Assembly: GCA_017516075.1 (NCBI GenBank) | Contig: JAFWDS010000013.1 | Span: 1-58,890 of the forward strand | Source of the DNA: Candidatus Saccharimonadota bacterium | Lineage (GTDB): Bacteria > Patescibacteriota > Saccharimonadia > Saccharimonadales > Saccharimonadaceae | Reading direction: 5' to 3' | DNA: 58,890 nucleotides | Shown: in pieces, positions 31,330 through 39,132 of the stretch | Position numbering within the stretch: the first letter of the stretch is position 1 | How the letters are laid out: every line of letters starts with the position of its first letter | Program-made: the position numbers and the translations under genes | The notes under the pieces: model-generated | Databases searched by the model: none | Seen by the model: only the letters and a program-made list of their open reading frames with translations | What the model was told of the DNA's origin: nothing

Positions 31330-33524
31330 TATTTGCCTTTCGCGCAGCTACATACCTTTTCAAACGGGAGGTCGCCTTCGAGACGGCCGCAGTGCGGGCA
31401 GCGGTCACCGGTGATGATGCCAGAGAAGCCGCAGACCGGGTCACGATCGACTGGATGGTTGACCGAGCCGTAGCCAATACCACAATCGTGCATTTTGCGA
31501 ATGACCGATTCAAAAGCGGCAATGTTTTGAGACGGGTCGCCGTCTAGCTCGATATAAGTGATATGACCCGCGTTGCAAAGATTGTGATACGGAGCCTCAA
31601 TTTCGATTTTATCAAAAGCGCTGATAGGATAATAAACGGGCACATGGAAAGAATTGGTGTAGAATTCCCTGTCGGTGACGCCTTTGATTTTGCCGAATTC
31701 TTTGCGGTCGATTTTGGTAAAGCGGCCAGCGATGCCTTCGGCTGGGGTGGCGAGGAGCGAAAAGTTGAGTTTGTACTTCTTGGAATACGAATCGCATCTT
31801 TCGCGCATGTGGGTAATAATATCAAGGCCGAGATCGCGAGAATCTTCGTCTTCGCCGTGATGTTTGCCGGTCATAGCGACGAGGGTTTCGGCGAGGCCGA
31901 TGAAGCCGATTGAAAGAGTACCGTGCTTGATGACATCGCGAAGAGTATCATTGGGACCGAGTTTTTCGGAACCAAACCAGTTCCCTTGCCCCATGAGGAA
32001 TGGGAAGTTGCGGACATGTTGGTTGGCCTGGAATTCGAAACGTTCTAATAATTCGTCTTTTACAAGATCCATCTTTTCGTCGAGTTCTTTGTAGAAGCCT
32101 TCCCAATCAGCCTCTTTGCGCTCACCAAGGCAAATGCCGTGTTTGATACCGATGCGGACCAGATTCACCGTAGTGAAGGACAAATTGCCGCGACCGGTAA
32201 CAATGCCGTCAGACTCTGGAAAAACAGAGGCAAAGACGCGCGTACGACAGCCCATGGTGGCGATTTCGGTGCGATAATCGCCTTTTTTATAATACTTGAG
32301 ATTGTAAGGAGCATCAATGAAGCAAAAGTTCGGGAACAAGCGCTTAGCAGAAACTTCCATAGATTTCTTGAATAAATCATAGTTCGGATCTTCTGGATTG
32401 TAATTAATTCCCTCTTTGACTTTGAAAATGCTGATTGGGAAAATTGGGGTTTCGCCTTTGCCGAGACCATTCTCGGTAGCAGTGAGGAGGTATTTAGAAA
32501 CTAGACGGCCAGCAGGAGTAGTGTCGGTGCCAAAATTGATTGAGGTAAATGGGACCTGAGCGCCAGCACGAGAGTGCATGGTGTTGAGGTTATGAACAAA
32601 ACCTTCCATAGCTTGCAGAGTTTCGCGTTCAACGTCTTCATTTGAAGCTTCAATAACCTCTTTGGGCCATTTAGCTTTTTGAAGCTTTTGGTCGTCGCCA
32701 TAATCATAGTCATCTTTAACATCGAGGGAGAGTTTTTTGCCAGAAAACTTGTTGTATTTTTCGAGATTGCGTTTTAAGGCTTTACGAAAAGACTTATTGA
32801 CGCCTGGAGCCATTGCATAATCGAAATTTGGAATAGATTGACCGCCGTGCTGCTCGTTTTGGTTAGCTTGAAGTAAAATTGCCGCAAGTGCACCATAAGA
32901 ACCGATGGAATTCGGAGTACGAAGATGACCATGACCAGTATTAAAACCGCCATTTTCAAACATTGGGATTGGATCTGATTGGCAACAAGTAAGCGTGCCC
33001 GTAGCATAAAAGTCTAAATCATGAATATGAATATCACCATTGTCATGCGCAAAAGCAATGTCTGGGCGAAGTAAAAGCGATTTTGCAAAGACCTTGGAAC
33101 CTTCAGCACCGAATTGAAGCATTTTGCCCATGGCGGAGTTGCCATCGACGTTAGCATTAGAACGCTTGATGTCGGAATCTTCTGAAGCGTCGGCGTGAGA
33201 AATGGTGCGATATATCATCATAAGGTCGGACTTGGCTTCACGACGGCGTGAACGCTCTTGGCGGTATTGGATGTAGGCGCGAGCGGTCTTTTTGAAGCTC
33301 GATTCCATTAAAACTTCTTCGACGATGTCCTGGATTTGCTCGACATTGGGCGTACGATTGGTGATTTCCTTGTCGGCACGAGCTAGGACTTTTTCGGTGA
33401 GGGCTTTGGCGCGGTCGTATTTAAATTCTTCGGTGGCTAGGCCGGCTTTGGCGATAGCTTCGGTGATTTTTTCTGGATCAAATTTGACGATTTTTCCGTC
33501 TCTCTTGACGATTCTTTTGAACAT
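31329..33524 (-). CDS. nrdD: Anaerobic (class III) ribonucleoside-triphosphate reductase
   Basis: ATG 33524 follows a perfect aaggagg site (731 residues). The N-terminal ATP-cone (about 3-95) senses dATP/ATP. The core shows GYGSVNHPVDRDPVCGFSG, which contains the glycyl-radical region, and a C-terminal zinc site (CPHCG, CSC). It reduces NTPs to dNTPs without oxygen, and no other ribonucleotide reductase is in this window. It is followed by nrdG. Two NrdR-like operator boxes surround its promoter (33561-33609). Confidence 0.95.
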   Translation of the reverse strand: MFKRIVKRDGKIVKFDPEKITEAIAKAGLATEEFKYDRAKALTEKVLARADKEITNRTPNVEQIQDIVEEVLMESSFKKTARAYIQYRQERSRRREAKSDLMMIYRTISHADASEDSDIKRSNANVDGNSAMGKMLQFGAEGSKVFAKSLLLRPDIAFAHDNGDIHIHDLDFYATGTLTCCQSDPIPMFENGGFNTGHGHLRTPNSIGSYGALAAILLQANQNEQHGGQSIPNFDYAMAPGVNKSFRKALKRNLEKYNKFSGKKLSLDVKDDYDYGDDQKLQKAKWPKEVIEASNEDVERETLQAMEGFVHNLNTMHSRAGAQVPFTSINFGTDTTPAGRLVSKYLLTATENGLGKGETPIFPISIFKVKEGINYNPEDPNYDLFKKSMEVSAKRLFPNFCFIDAPYNLKYYKKGDYRTEIATMGCRTRVFASVFPESDGIVTGRGNLSFTTVNLVRIGIKHGICLGERKEADWEGFYKELDEKMDLVKDELLERFEFQANQHVRNFPFLMGQGNWFGSEKLGPNDTLRDVIKHGTLSIGFIGLAETLVAMTGKHHGEDEDSRDLGLDIITHMRERCDSYSKKYKLNFSLLATPAEGIAGRFTKIDRKEFGKIKGVTDREFYTNSFHVPVYYPISAFDKIEIEAPYHNLCNAGHITYIELDGDPSQNIAAFESVIRKMHDCGIGYGSVNHPVDRDPVCGFSGIITGDRCPHCGRLEGDLPFEKVCSCAKGK

Positions 33525-33560
33525 TGATACCTCCTTCTTGTTCAAAAATTTATGTGTTGT

Positions 33561-33614
33561 ACGCTACATTTAGTGTCTGTACTCTAGTATATAACACTAA
33601 ATATGGAAATGCAA
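33561..33614 (-). promoter_or_regulatory. nrdD promoter with two NrdR-like boxes
   Basis: Minus strand: -35 TTGCAT (33609-33614), 17-bp spacer, -10 TATACT (33586-33591). Box 1 at 33561-33576 reads ACGCTACATTTAGTGT (13 of 16 match to the usual ACACWATATMTWGTGT pattern) and lies at the transcription start. Box 2 at 33594-33609 reads ACACTAAATATGGAAA (11 of 16) and overlaps the spacer. They are spaced 33 bp apart, about three helical turns, as in other nrd operons. Confidence 0.65.
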
Positions 33615-33700
33615 GAGTTTTTATGCTTATATTTTGAGAATGTTGGGGGCTATAAAAGAGAGCTCAAAGAACGGAGGCCATAGAATCTAAATAAAGGCGA

Positions 33701-35227
33701 CTAGGAGCCAAAAAGGCAGCGAACTGAGTAGCCGAGCCTGCGATTGCTGTTACTGGTTGAATAGACGTCACCCGAATAGAAGAACAAGCTACGAGCGTTC
33801 GTGGAATTAGAGAAGGAAGTAGCAGACCAGTAGAGGCCGTAGCTACCGACAGCGCCAAACGACCCATCGAAGTAGCTGCCAGCGAGCAGAAAGTCTGGAG
33901 TGGTGCTAGGACCAGCCTGATTATAGAAATTGCTGGTAGATTGACCCCATACACCAGTAGACATACCATAGTTTGTAGCTAGATTATAGAAGTCTGAATC
34001 TTGTGCAGTAGTAGCATCAAATGTAGCGGTATATCTACTGGTTGGTAGTTTCCAGTTCTTCGGGCAGATACTATAATCTGCGTCGGTATTATCGGTACTA
34101 ATGCTTCTACCGGAGCCGAGAGTAGCAGTATCCCATGAATAGTAGGAGTAGCATGGCGTGTCTTGACCACTTGCGCCACAATTTTCTTTATTGCCACTAT
34201 TGAAGACGTAGGCGTAATTATTAGTGCCAAATTGAGTGCTATCTGTGAGATTATTATCTGCATCGTTTTTAACGGCAGAGGCGGGGAGGATTAGCTTGCC
34301 GTCCGATACTGTCCAGCCGTCTGTGGTAGGTAGGGTGTAATTTGAGTCAAAGTCAGTGTCTTCACTAGACAATGCGGTGCCACCGGCGATGTTGAGGTTC
34401 TCGGTCATCCAGTATTTACCATCGGCAAGCTTGGCTATGGTATATTCTTGTTCATCGCGTTTATCTACTACTTTGGCGGTGTCATGTGTATTTGGAAGCA
34501 ATTGCGCAATAGTAGTAGATGTAAGATCTTGCATATAGATTTTTTTGTATGGGGCGGCGGCATTATGTGGATGGACCATAGTGTATTTGACTTGTCCTGT
34601 GTAAGTACCGGCAGATTGAGTAGGGCTGATGTAGGCTTGGTAGGTAGTTTTAAAGGAGGCTCCTTCGGCAGAGGCGACTGTATCGGTACCGGATTTTCTT
34701 TTGGCGACTAGAGCGTAATCGTCTGGGGCTTCTTGGAAGGTAGAGTAGTCTGGGTCGCCTTGTTCTTTATCCGTATCGTCAGTGCTACCAGCAATAATAA
34801 TGGGATAGGTGGGAGTAGGGCTAGTGATGGCAGTAAGTTTCATGGCCCAATTTGAAGTATTGCCCGAAGTAGCAGTGCCTGTAGTGATATCATAAGTAGA
34901 GCCTAAAGTAGAACTCGTGAGGACATTTTTGCCATCTTCATCATCAGTATATCCTATAGCGTAGATGGCAAATCCTTCGCTATCATTACACATGGCTTTG
35001 ATGGTGGTTTCACCAATGGCGGAATTATATTGACCATTAGCAATAGTAGCATTATGAGAATCCATGCCAGTACCAGAAATAGAACAAGAAACCGGGACAG
35101 TGATATTGATTTCATCCACTACGTCGTCGGCACGAGTGATTGAGCTGGCAAGAACTAGCCCAATACTAGTAGTTGCTCCTACTAATCCAGCCATAATTAA
35201 TAACGATTGATTGATTCTTTTATTCAT
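33701..35227 (-). CDS. Secreted FISUMP-domain surface protein
   Basis: The 508-residue protein has a signal peptide (about 1-33, ending near SSITRADD) and an N-terminal beta-rich domain (about 35-230, pilin- or adhesin-like, ending YTGQVKYTMVHPH). The C-terminal FISUMP domain (Fibrobacter major paralogous type, about 232-508) shows VVDKRDEQEYTIAKLADGKYWMTENLN, CPKNWKLPTSRYT, GLYWSATSF and RLGYSVRC. These domains are common in surface proteins of bacteria with complex lifestyles. The same architecture recurs in the giant protein at 55675-58890, so they are paralogues. Confidence 0.8.
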   Translation of the reverse strand: MNKRINQSLLIMAGLVGATTSIGLVLASSITRADDVVDEINITVPVSCSISGTGMDSHNATIANGQYNSAIGETTIKAMCNDSEGFAIYAIGYTDDEDGKNVLTSSTLGSTYDITTGTATSGNTSNWAMKLTAITSPTPTYPIIIAGSTDDTDKEQGDPDYSTFQEAPDDYALVAKRKSGTDTVASAEGASFKTTYQAYISPTQSAGTYTGQVKYTMVHPHNAAAPYKKIYMQDLTSTTIAQLLPNTHDTAKVVDKRDEQEYTIAKLADGKYWMTENLNIAGGTALSSEDTDFDSNYTLPTTDGWTVSDGKLILPASAVKNDADNNLTDSTQFGTNNYAYVFNSGNKENCGASGQDTPCYSYYSWDTATLGSGRSISTDNTDADYSICPKNWKLPTSRYTATFDATTAQDSDFYNLATNYGMSTGVWGQSTSNFYNQAGPSTTPDFLLAGSYFDGSFGAVGSYGLYWSATSFSNSTNARSLFFYSGDVYSTSNSNRRLGYSVRCLFGS

Positions 35228-35291
35228 TATGCATAACCTTTGTTATAATTCTTGTGTTTATTATATACGTATTCTAAAGTAAAAGCAATAA

Positions 35292-36215
35292 CTAGCGCAA
35301 GAAGCCATTGATAATTCTAGATTCGGCTTCTTTTTGGGTTAACCCTAAGGTCATAAGTTTGGTGAGCTCGACGGAGGCGATTTTGCCGATGGCAGCTTCG
35401 TGGATGAGCTCGGCATTTTTGGTTTTGGCATCTAAGGCTGGGATAGCGTGAACTTCGGCCCCGTCCATGATAATAGCGTCGCAGGCGGAGTGGCCACGGC
35501 ATTTATTATTCCCTACTATTGTGGCTTTGAAAAGCTGCCTGGAATAGTCCTGAGCAATGGAGCGCGAGTCGATGTCGGCAGTGGAATCCTGGCCATTTAG
35601 TTCGACATGGTAGACCGATTCGACGGTTTGACGGCCGTGGGTTAAGAGTCGCTCTTTGACGATGAGCTTGGCGGATTTATCGAGAGCGGCGGTGGTGGTA
35701 CGGATGGTGCTATCTACGCCTCTAATTTGCTCTAATTCTAGGACCGCTTCGGAGTTTTCGCCGAGTTCTACTTCGGTGGTGGGATTTAAGATCTTCCCTC
35801 CTGGGCCTTTGCCGAAGCCATAGTGTTTTTCGATATACTTGATTTTGGCGTTTTTGCCAACATGGAATCTGTGGATGCCGTTATGCACGGAATCCTGACC
35901 GCCGCAATTATAAATACCGCATCCGGCGACGATAATGACATCGGCATTGTCGCCAATATGGAAATCATTATAGACATCTTCTTCGAGTCCGATCACGCTG
36001 ATAGCGACTGGAATGTGGACGGTTTCGTTTTTGGTGCCAGGTTTGATGTAAATGTCCAGGCCGGATTTGTCTTTTTTTGGTACGACGTCGATGTTATCGG
36101 TAGAGTTTCGGCCGATGGATTTACCGTTGACGCGGAAATTATAAGCACCCTCAGGAACTTCAAAAGTACCAGTGACTTCGCAGAAAATTTGTTTTTCTTC
36201 GTCGGTTAATTGCAT
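35292..36215 (-). CDS. SufB/SufD-like Fe-S scaffold (SMS-type)
   Basis: The 307-residue protein has a right-handed beta-helix core and C-terminal motifs of SufB: HGRQTVESVYHVELNGQDSTADIDSRSIAQD, KCRGHSACDAIIMDGAEVHAIPAL, and HEAAIGKIA, which holds the conserved glutamate and potential Fe-S ligands. It is much shorter than SufB or SufD, matching the single-scaffold SmsB of minimal SUF systems. It overlaps sufC by 10 bp. No SufS, SufU or SufE is present nearby. Confidence 0.88.
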   Translation of the reverse strand: MQLTDEEKQIFCEVTGTFEVPEGAYNFRVNGKSIGRNSTDNIDVVPKKDKSGLDIYIKPGTKNETVHIPVAISVIGLEEDVYNDFHIGDNADVIIVAGCGIYNCGGQDSVHNGIHRFHVGKNAKIKYIEKHYGFGKGPGGKILNPTTEVELGENSEAVLELEQIRGVDSTIRTTTAALDKSAKLIVKERLLTHGRQTVESVYHVELNGQDSTADIDSRSIAQDYSRQLFKATIVGNNKCRGHSACDAIIMDGAEVHAIPALDAKTKNAELIHEAAIGKIASVELTKLMTLGLTQKEAESRIINGFLR

Positions 36216-36901
36216 GATCCCCTCCTTATGAGCTGCGGCAACAGCTTGGCTGGCGTGCCTTTTTGCTTAATCTTGCCGCCATCTAACACAATAATTTCGT
36301 CGGCGAGTTTTAGGATTCTTTCTTGGTGCGAGATGATGATTAAAGTGACGTTGTCTGATTTTAACTTTTTGAACACTTTGACGAGATTATCAAAACTCCA
36401 GAGGTCGATGCCGGCTTCGGGCTCGTCAAAAATGATGATTTTGGCATTTCTCGCGAGCACGGAGGCGATTTCGATGCGCTTTAATTCTCCACCGGAGAGT
36501 TTATCGTTGATTTCTCTGGTTAAATACTCCGGGGATAAGCCGACTTTTTGGAGACACTGAGTAGCATCTTCTTTCGAAATTAATTCCCCACTGGCGATGT
36601 TTAAGAGTTCGTAGACGCTGATACCTTTTAAATGCACTGGTTGCTGGAAGGCATAGGCGATACCCTTCTGGGCACGAGCGGTGATGCCTAAGTTCGTAAT
36701 ATCTTCTTTATCTAGAGTGATTGTACCGGAGGTTGCTGGCTTGATACCTATAATAATATCAGCAAGAGTGGATTTGCCACTGCCATTAGGGCCAGTGATG
36801 GCGGTGAGGGAGTTTGATTTAAAAACAAGAGAAATCTGGTCTAAGATTTTTGCCTTAGACCCATCTCTAGTACTGAAACTAACATCTCTCAACTCTAGCA
36901 T
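36206..36901 (-). CDS. sufC: SufC-like ABC ATPase
   Basis: The 231-residue ATPase energises assembly of Fe-S clusters on the scaffold. Walker A GPNGSGKSTLADII, signature LSGGELKRIEIAS and Walker B IIIFDEPEAGID are typical of SufC, which has no membrane partner. A TATAAT (36909-36914, minus) lies 7 bp before the ATG, so the mRNA appears leaderless. It heads the two-gene minimal SUF operon. Confidence 0.92.
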   Translation of the reverse strand: MLELRDVSFSTRDGSKAKILDQISLVFKSNSLTAITGPNGSGKSTLADIIIGIKPATSGTITLDKEDITNLGITARAQKGIAYAFQQPVHLKGISVYELLNIASGELISKEDATQCLQKVGLSPEYLTREINDKLSGGELKRIEIASVLARNAKIIIFDEPEAGIDLWSFDNLVKVFKKLKSDNVTLIIISHQERILKLADEIIVLDGGKIKQKGTPAKLLPQLIRRGSCN

Positions 36902-36922
36902 CTGTTAAATTATAGCATAAAA

Positions 36923-36941
36923 AATGGTGGGGATTACAGGG
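36923..36941. repeat. Duplicate of the 3' end of tRNA-Val(CAC)
   Basis: aatggtggggattacaggg is an exact 19-bp repeat of 37171-37189 (the tRNA 3' end with its CCA, on the minus strand), 248 bp away. The segment between contains only palindromes E and A4. It is a possible integration footprint, or an arm copied from the tRNA. Confidence 0.85.
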
Positions 36942-37062
36942 TTACTTTTGCTTCGCAAAAGTAGCATCTTGGGGCGTCGTCTCGGAAATAATTAAGCGAG
37001 CTTAATTATTTCACTCGACTCCTACCAAGAGTGAACCTACGGTTCTCGCCCTGTGAATACCT
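36925..37062. repeat. Nested palindromic element E
   Basis: Arms ggtggggattacaggg (36925-36941) and ccctgtgaatacc (about 37049-37062) pair imperfectly. Inside lie a perfect hairpin ctacttttgcttcgcaaaagtag region (about 36943-36964), a pair tcttggggcgtcg/cgactcctaccaaga, and another perfect hairpin gaaataattaagc/gcttaattatttc (36987 region). It is distinct from the other families. Confidence 0.6.
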
Positions 37063-37172
37063 TATTATTCAAGATTAAAAGCCGGCAGATTGGTCTTTTC
37101 TTCTTGCGAAGTGCTATTTATGATAGAGCGAGCAAGAAAAAAGGCCGAGATGCCGGCTTCTAACTTGAATAA
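37063..37172. repeat. Palindromic element, family A, copy 4 (tRNA-Val(CAC) 3' flank)
   Basis: Arms 37063-37088 and 37151-37172 (ttattcaag, then aagccggca / tgccggctt, then cttgaataa). Read in the tRNA direction (minus), GCCG-GCATCT-CGGC with TTTTTT comes first, then the gcacttcg and gaagaaaagaccaatct blocks, as in the other copies. It ends directly at the CCA of the tRNA. Confidence 0.85.
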
Positions 37173-37249
37173 TGGTGGGGATTACAGGGCTTGAACCTGT
37201 GACCTTACGAATGTGAATCGTACGCTCTAGCCAACTGAGCTAAATCCCC
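37173..37249 (-). tRNA. tRNA-Val (anticodon CAC), CCA encoded
   Basis: Minus strand: acceptor GGGGATT/AATCCCC, D-arm TAGCTCAGTTGGCTAGAGC, anticodon stem TACGA/TCGTA with loop TTCACAT, T-arm ACAGGTTCAAGCCCTGT, and encoded CCA at 37173-37175. Its 5' end shares a promoter region with prfA. Confidence 0.96.
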
Positions 37250-37259
37250 ATTTATATGC

Positions 37260-37268
37260 TATAATTAT
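37260..37268. promoter_or_regulatory. Overlapping divergent -10 boxes (prfA / tRNA-Val(CAC))
   Basis: TATAATTATA reads as TATAAT (37260-37265) on the plus strand, 6 bp before the prfA ATG, and as TATAAT (37263-37268) on the minus strand, 13 bp before the tRNA. The two transcripts start within the same few bases and must compete. No clear -35 is seen. Confidence 0.65.
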
Positions 37269-37271
37269 ACC

Positions 37272-38309
37272 ATGGATTTAGAGAAGTTAAAAGAGGAACT
37301 ATCGCAGATTGAGGAATTTCTGGCGAAGCCAGAGGCGTATGCCGATAGCGAGTTTGCCACGAAGTCGAAGCGTGCAATGATTTTACGAGAGATTTTGGAT
37401 TTGAATAAAAAAATTGAACGGCTGGAAAACAATCTGGCGGAGGCTGATTCCCTGTTGAATGACCCGGAACTCGGCGAAATTGCAAGAGAGGATTCGGAAA
37501 AAATCAAGAGTGAGCTTGAAAATGCACGCGAGAAGTTGGATGAGCTTTTGATTCCGCGCGACCCAGAAGACGATAAGCCGGCAATCATTGAAATCAGGGC
37601 TGGGGCCGGCGGCGACGAAGCATCGCTGTTTGCTGGCGAGCTTGAGAGAATGTATATGAAATACGCTGAGCGGCATGGGTTAAAGTTTGAGCCGATTTCA
37701 GAGAATCAGAATGAGGCCGGCGGAATGAAAGAAGTTATCTTTAAGCTGACCGGCGATAACGCCTATGGACAATTGAAATTTGAAGGTGGCGTGCACCGAG
37801 TGCAGCGCGTGCCAGTGACGGAGTCGCAGGGGCGAATTCATACCTCTACCGTGACGGTGGCGGTGCTCCCTGAGGCATCAGAACATGATTTGGAGATTAA
37901 ACCAGAAGATCTCAGAATTGACATTTATCGTTCGGGTGGGCATGGTGGTCAGGGGGTGAATACGACTGATTCAGCAGTAAGGATTACGCATTTACCGACC
38001 GGGATTGTGGTCGCAATGCAAGATGAACGTTCGCAACAGCAGAACCGCATTAAAGCGATGAATGTATTAAGGACTCGGTTGCTTGAAAAAAAGAAAGAAG
38101 AAGAGCGCAAGAATGCTTCTGAAGCGCGGAAGTCGCTGATTGGGACTGGGGATCGCTCGGAGAAAATTCGGACTTATAACTTTCCGCAAGACCGCGTTAC
38201 TGACCACCGGATTCATTATTCGCGTTCAAATATCCCAGCGGTGATGGACGGGGATATTGATGACATCATCAGCGAGCTAGTTAAAAATGAAAGAGAACTC
38301 ATCAAATAA
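37272..38309 (+). CDS. prfA: Peptide chain release factor 1
   Basis: The 345-residue RF1 reads UAA and UAG. The GGQ peptidyl-hydrolase motif appears in [18 protein letters not shown]. The codon-recognition domain is as in RF1 ([16 protein letters not shown]). Both TAG and TGA stops are used in this window, consistent with the standard code. The mRNA is probably leaderless (TATAAT 6 bp upstream). prmC follows as its natural partner. Confidence 0.95.
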   Translation: MDLEKLKEELSQIEEFLAKPEAYADSEFATKSKRAMILREILDLNKKIERLENNLAEADSLLNDPELGEIAREDSEKIKSELENAREKLDELLIPRDPEDDKPAIIEIRAGAGGDEASLFAGELERMYMKYAERHGLKFEPISENQNEAGGMKEVIFKLTGDNAYGQLKFEGGVHRVQRVPVTESQGRIHTSTVTVAVLPEASEHDLEIKPEDLRIDIYRSGGHGGQGVNTTDSAVRITHLPTGIVVAMQDERSQQQNRIKAMNVLRTRLLEKKKEEERKNASEARKSLIGTGDRSEKIRTYNFPQDRVTDHRIHYSRSNIPAVMDGDIDDIISELVKNERELIK

Positions 38310-38313
38310 TTCT

Positions 38314-38497
38314 CGGCGGGTCCTGGCTGAACCTGTTTTTTCGGATGCGGGACTTGATTTTTCGAGCACGTCATACACTGGGACGCGGGCAGAACCGTCC
38401 CTTCGGGACGAACCTGTCCGGTCCGTCAGGAATATACGTGTCGAAAAATCAAATCAGAACTTTATGCATCCAAAAAAACAGGTTGCAGCCATCCGCC
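38314..38497. repeat. Nested palindromic element, family B, copy 2
   Basis: Outer arms 38314-38348 and 38466-38497 (gaacctgtttttt...ggatgc / gcatcc-aaaaaaacaggtt), inner arms near 38354-38365 and 38441-38450 (gatttttcg/cgaaaaatc). The core about 38366-38440 matches the copy at 20653-20727 almost base for base. The right arm starts inside the prmC start codon (ATG 38464) and continues into its first codons, so the element spans the prfA-prmC junction. Confidence 0.88.
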
Positions 38498-39132
38498 TAG
38501 TAGACTTTTATGGACATGTTTTTCTTATTACGCCAGATGTCTTAGTTCCCCGCCCCGAGACCGAGATGATAGTTGATGCGGTACTGAATCTCGTGGGTAA
38601 GCCGTATCTCTCTGGCGTGAAGCCGAGTCCGGCAAAATTGCCTACTGATATCAAAATCGTAGATGTGGGGACTGGGTCGGGGGTGATTGCGATTACTTTG
38701 AAGCTGGAGATTCCGGAAGCGGAAGTGACTGCTGTAGATATTTCTGATAAAGCACTTGAAGTAGCAAAACAGAACCGAGACAAGTTTGACGCAAATATTA
38801 ATCTCCTAAAGTCCGATTTGCTAGAGAAAATTGATTTCGAGCCAGATGTCGTAGTGGCGAATCTACCTTATGTAGACAAAGATTGGGATTGGATAGATAA
38901 GGAGGCTTTAAAAAAAGAGCCAGAGATTGCGCTTTATGCCGAGGACCATGGACTTGCTCTAATCAAACAATTAATTGACCAAGTCGCAAAACGTACGATT
39001 CCCTTTTTAATACTTGAAGCCGACCCGTGCCAGCATGACGACATTATAAACTATGCAAGAAAAAAGGGTCTCGAGAGACTCGAGACCCGAGGATTTGTGC
39101 TTACTTTGAGTAACCCTCAAGTGTCACATTAA
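38464..39132 (+). CDS. prmC: Release-factor glutamine methyltransferase
   Basis: PrmC methylates the GGQ glutamine of RF1 and RF2. I chose ATG 38464 (222 residues) because the frame upstream is only the family B palindrome. RLVDFYGHVF and PRPETEM match PrmC, and SAM is bound by VDVGTGSGVIAITL. The usual NPPY motif is NLPY here. The N-terminal helical RF-binding domain is largely missing, so the enzyme is shortened or the palindrome has replaced it. The 3' end overlaps the convergent htrA gene by 32 bp. Confidence 0.85.
   Translation: MHPKKQVAAIRLVDFYGHVFLITPDVLVPRPETEMIVDAVLNLVGKPYLSGVKPSPAKLPTDIKIVDVGTGSGVIAITLKLEIPEAEVTAVDISDKALEVAKQNRDKFDANINLLKSDLLEKIDFEPDVVVANLPYVDKDWDWIDKEALKKEPEIALYAEDHGLALIKQLIDQVAKRTIPFLILEADPCQHDDIINYARKKGLERLETRGFVLTLSNPQVSH

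Noticed and set aside
37272-38309. UGA recoding as in some CPR phyla
   Set aside because: Several genes (for example the 159-residue and 109-residue genes) end in TGA, and conserved proteins show no internal TGA, so the standard code applies.
38287-38463. Longer prmC reading starting inside prfA
   Set aside because: This part of the frame is only the family B palindrome; PrmC homology starts after ATG 38464.
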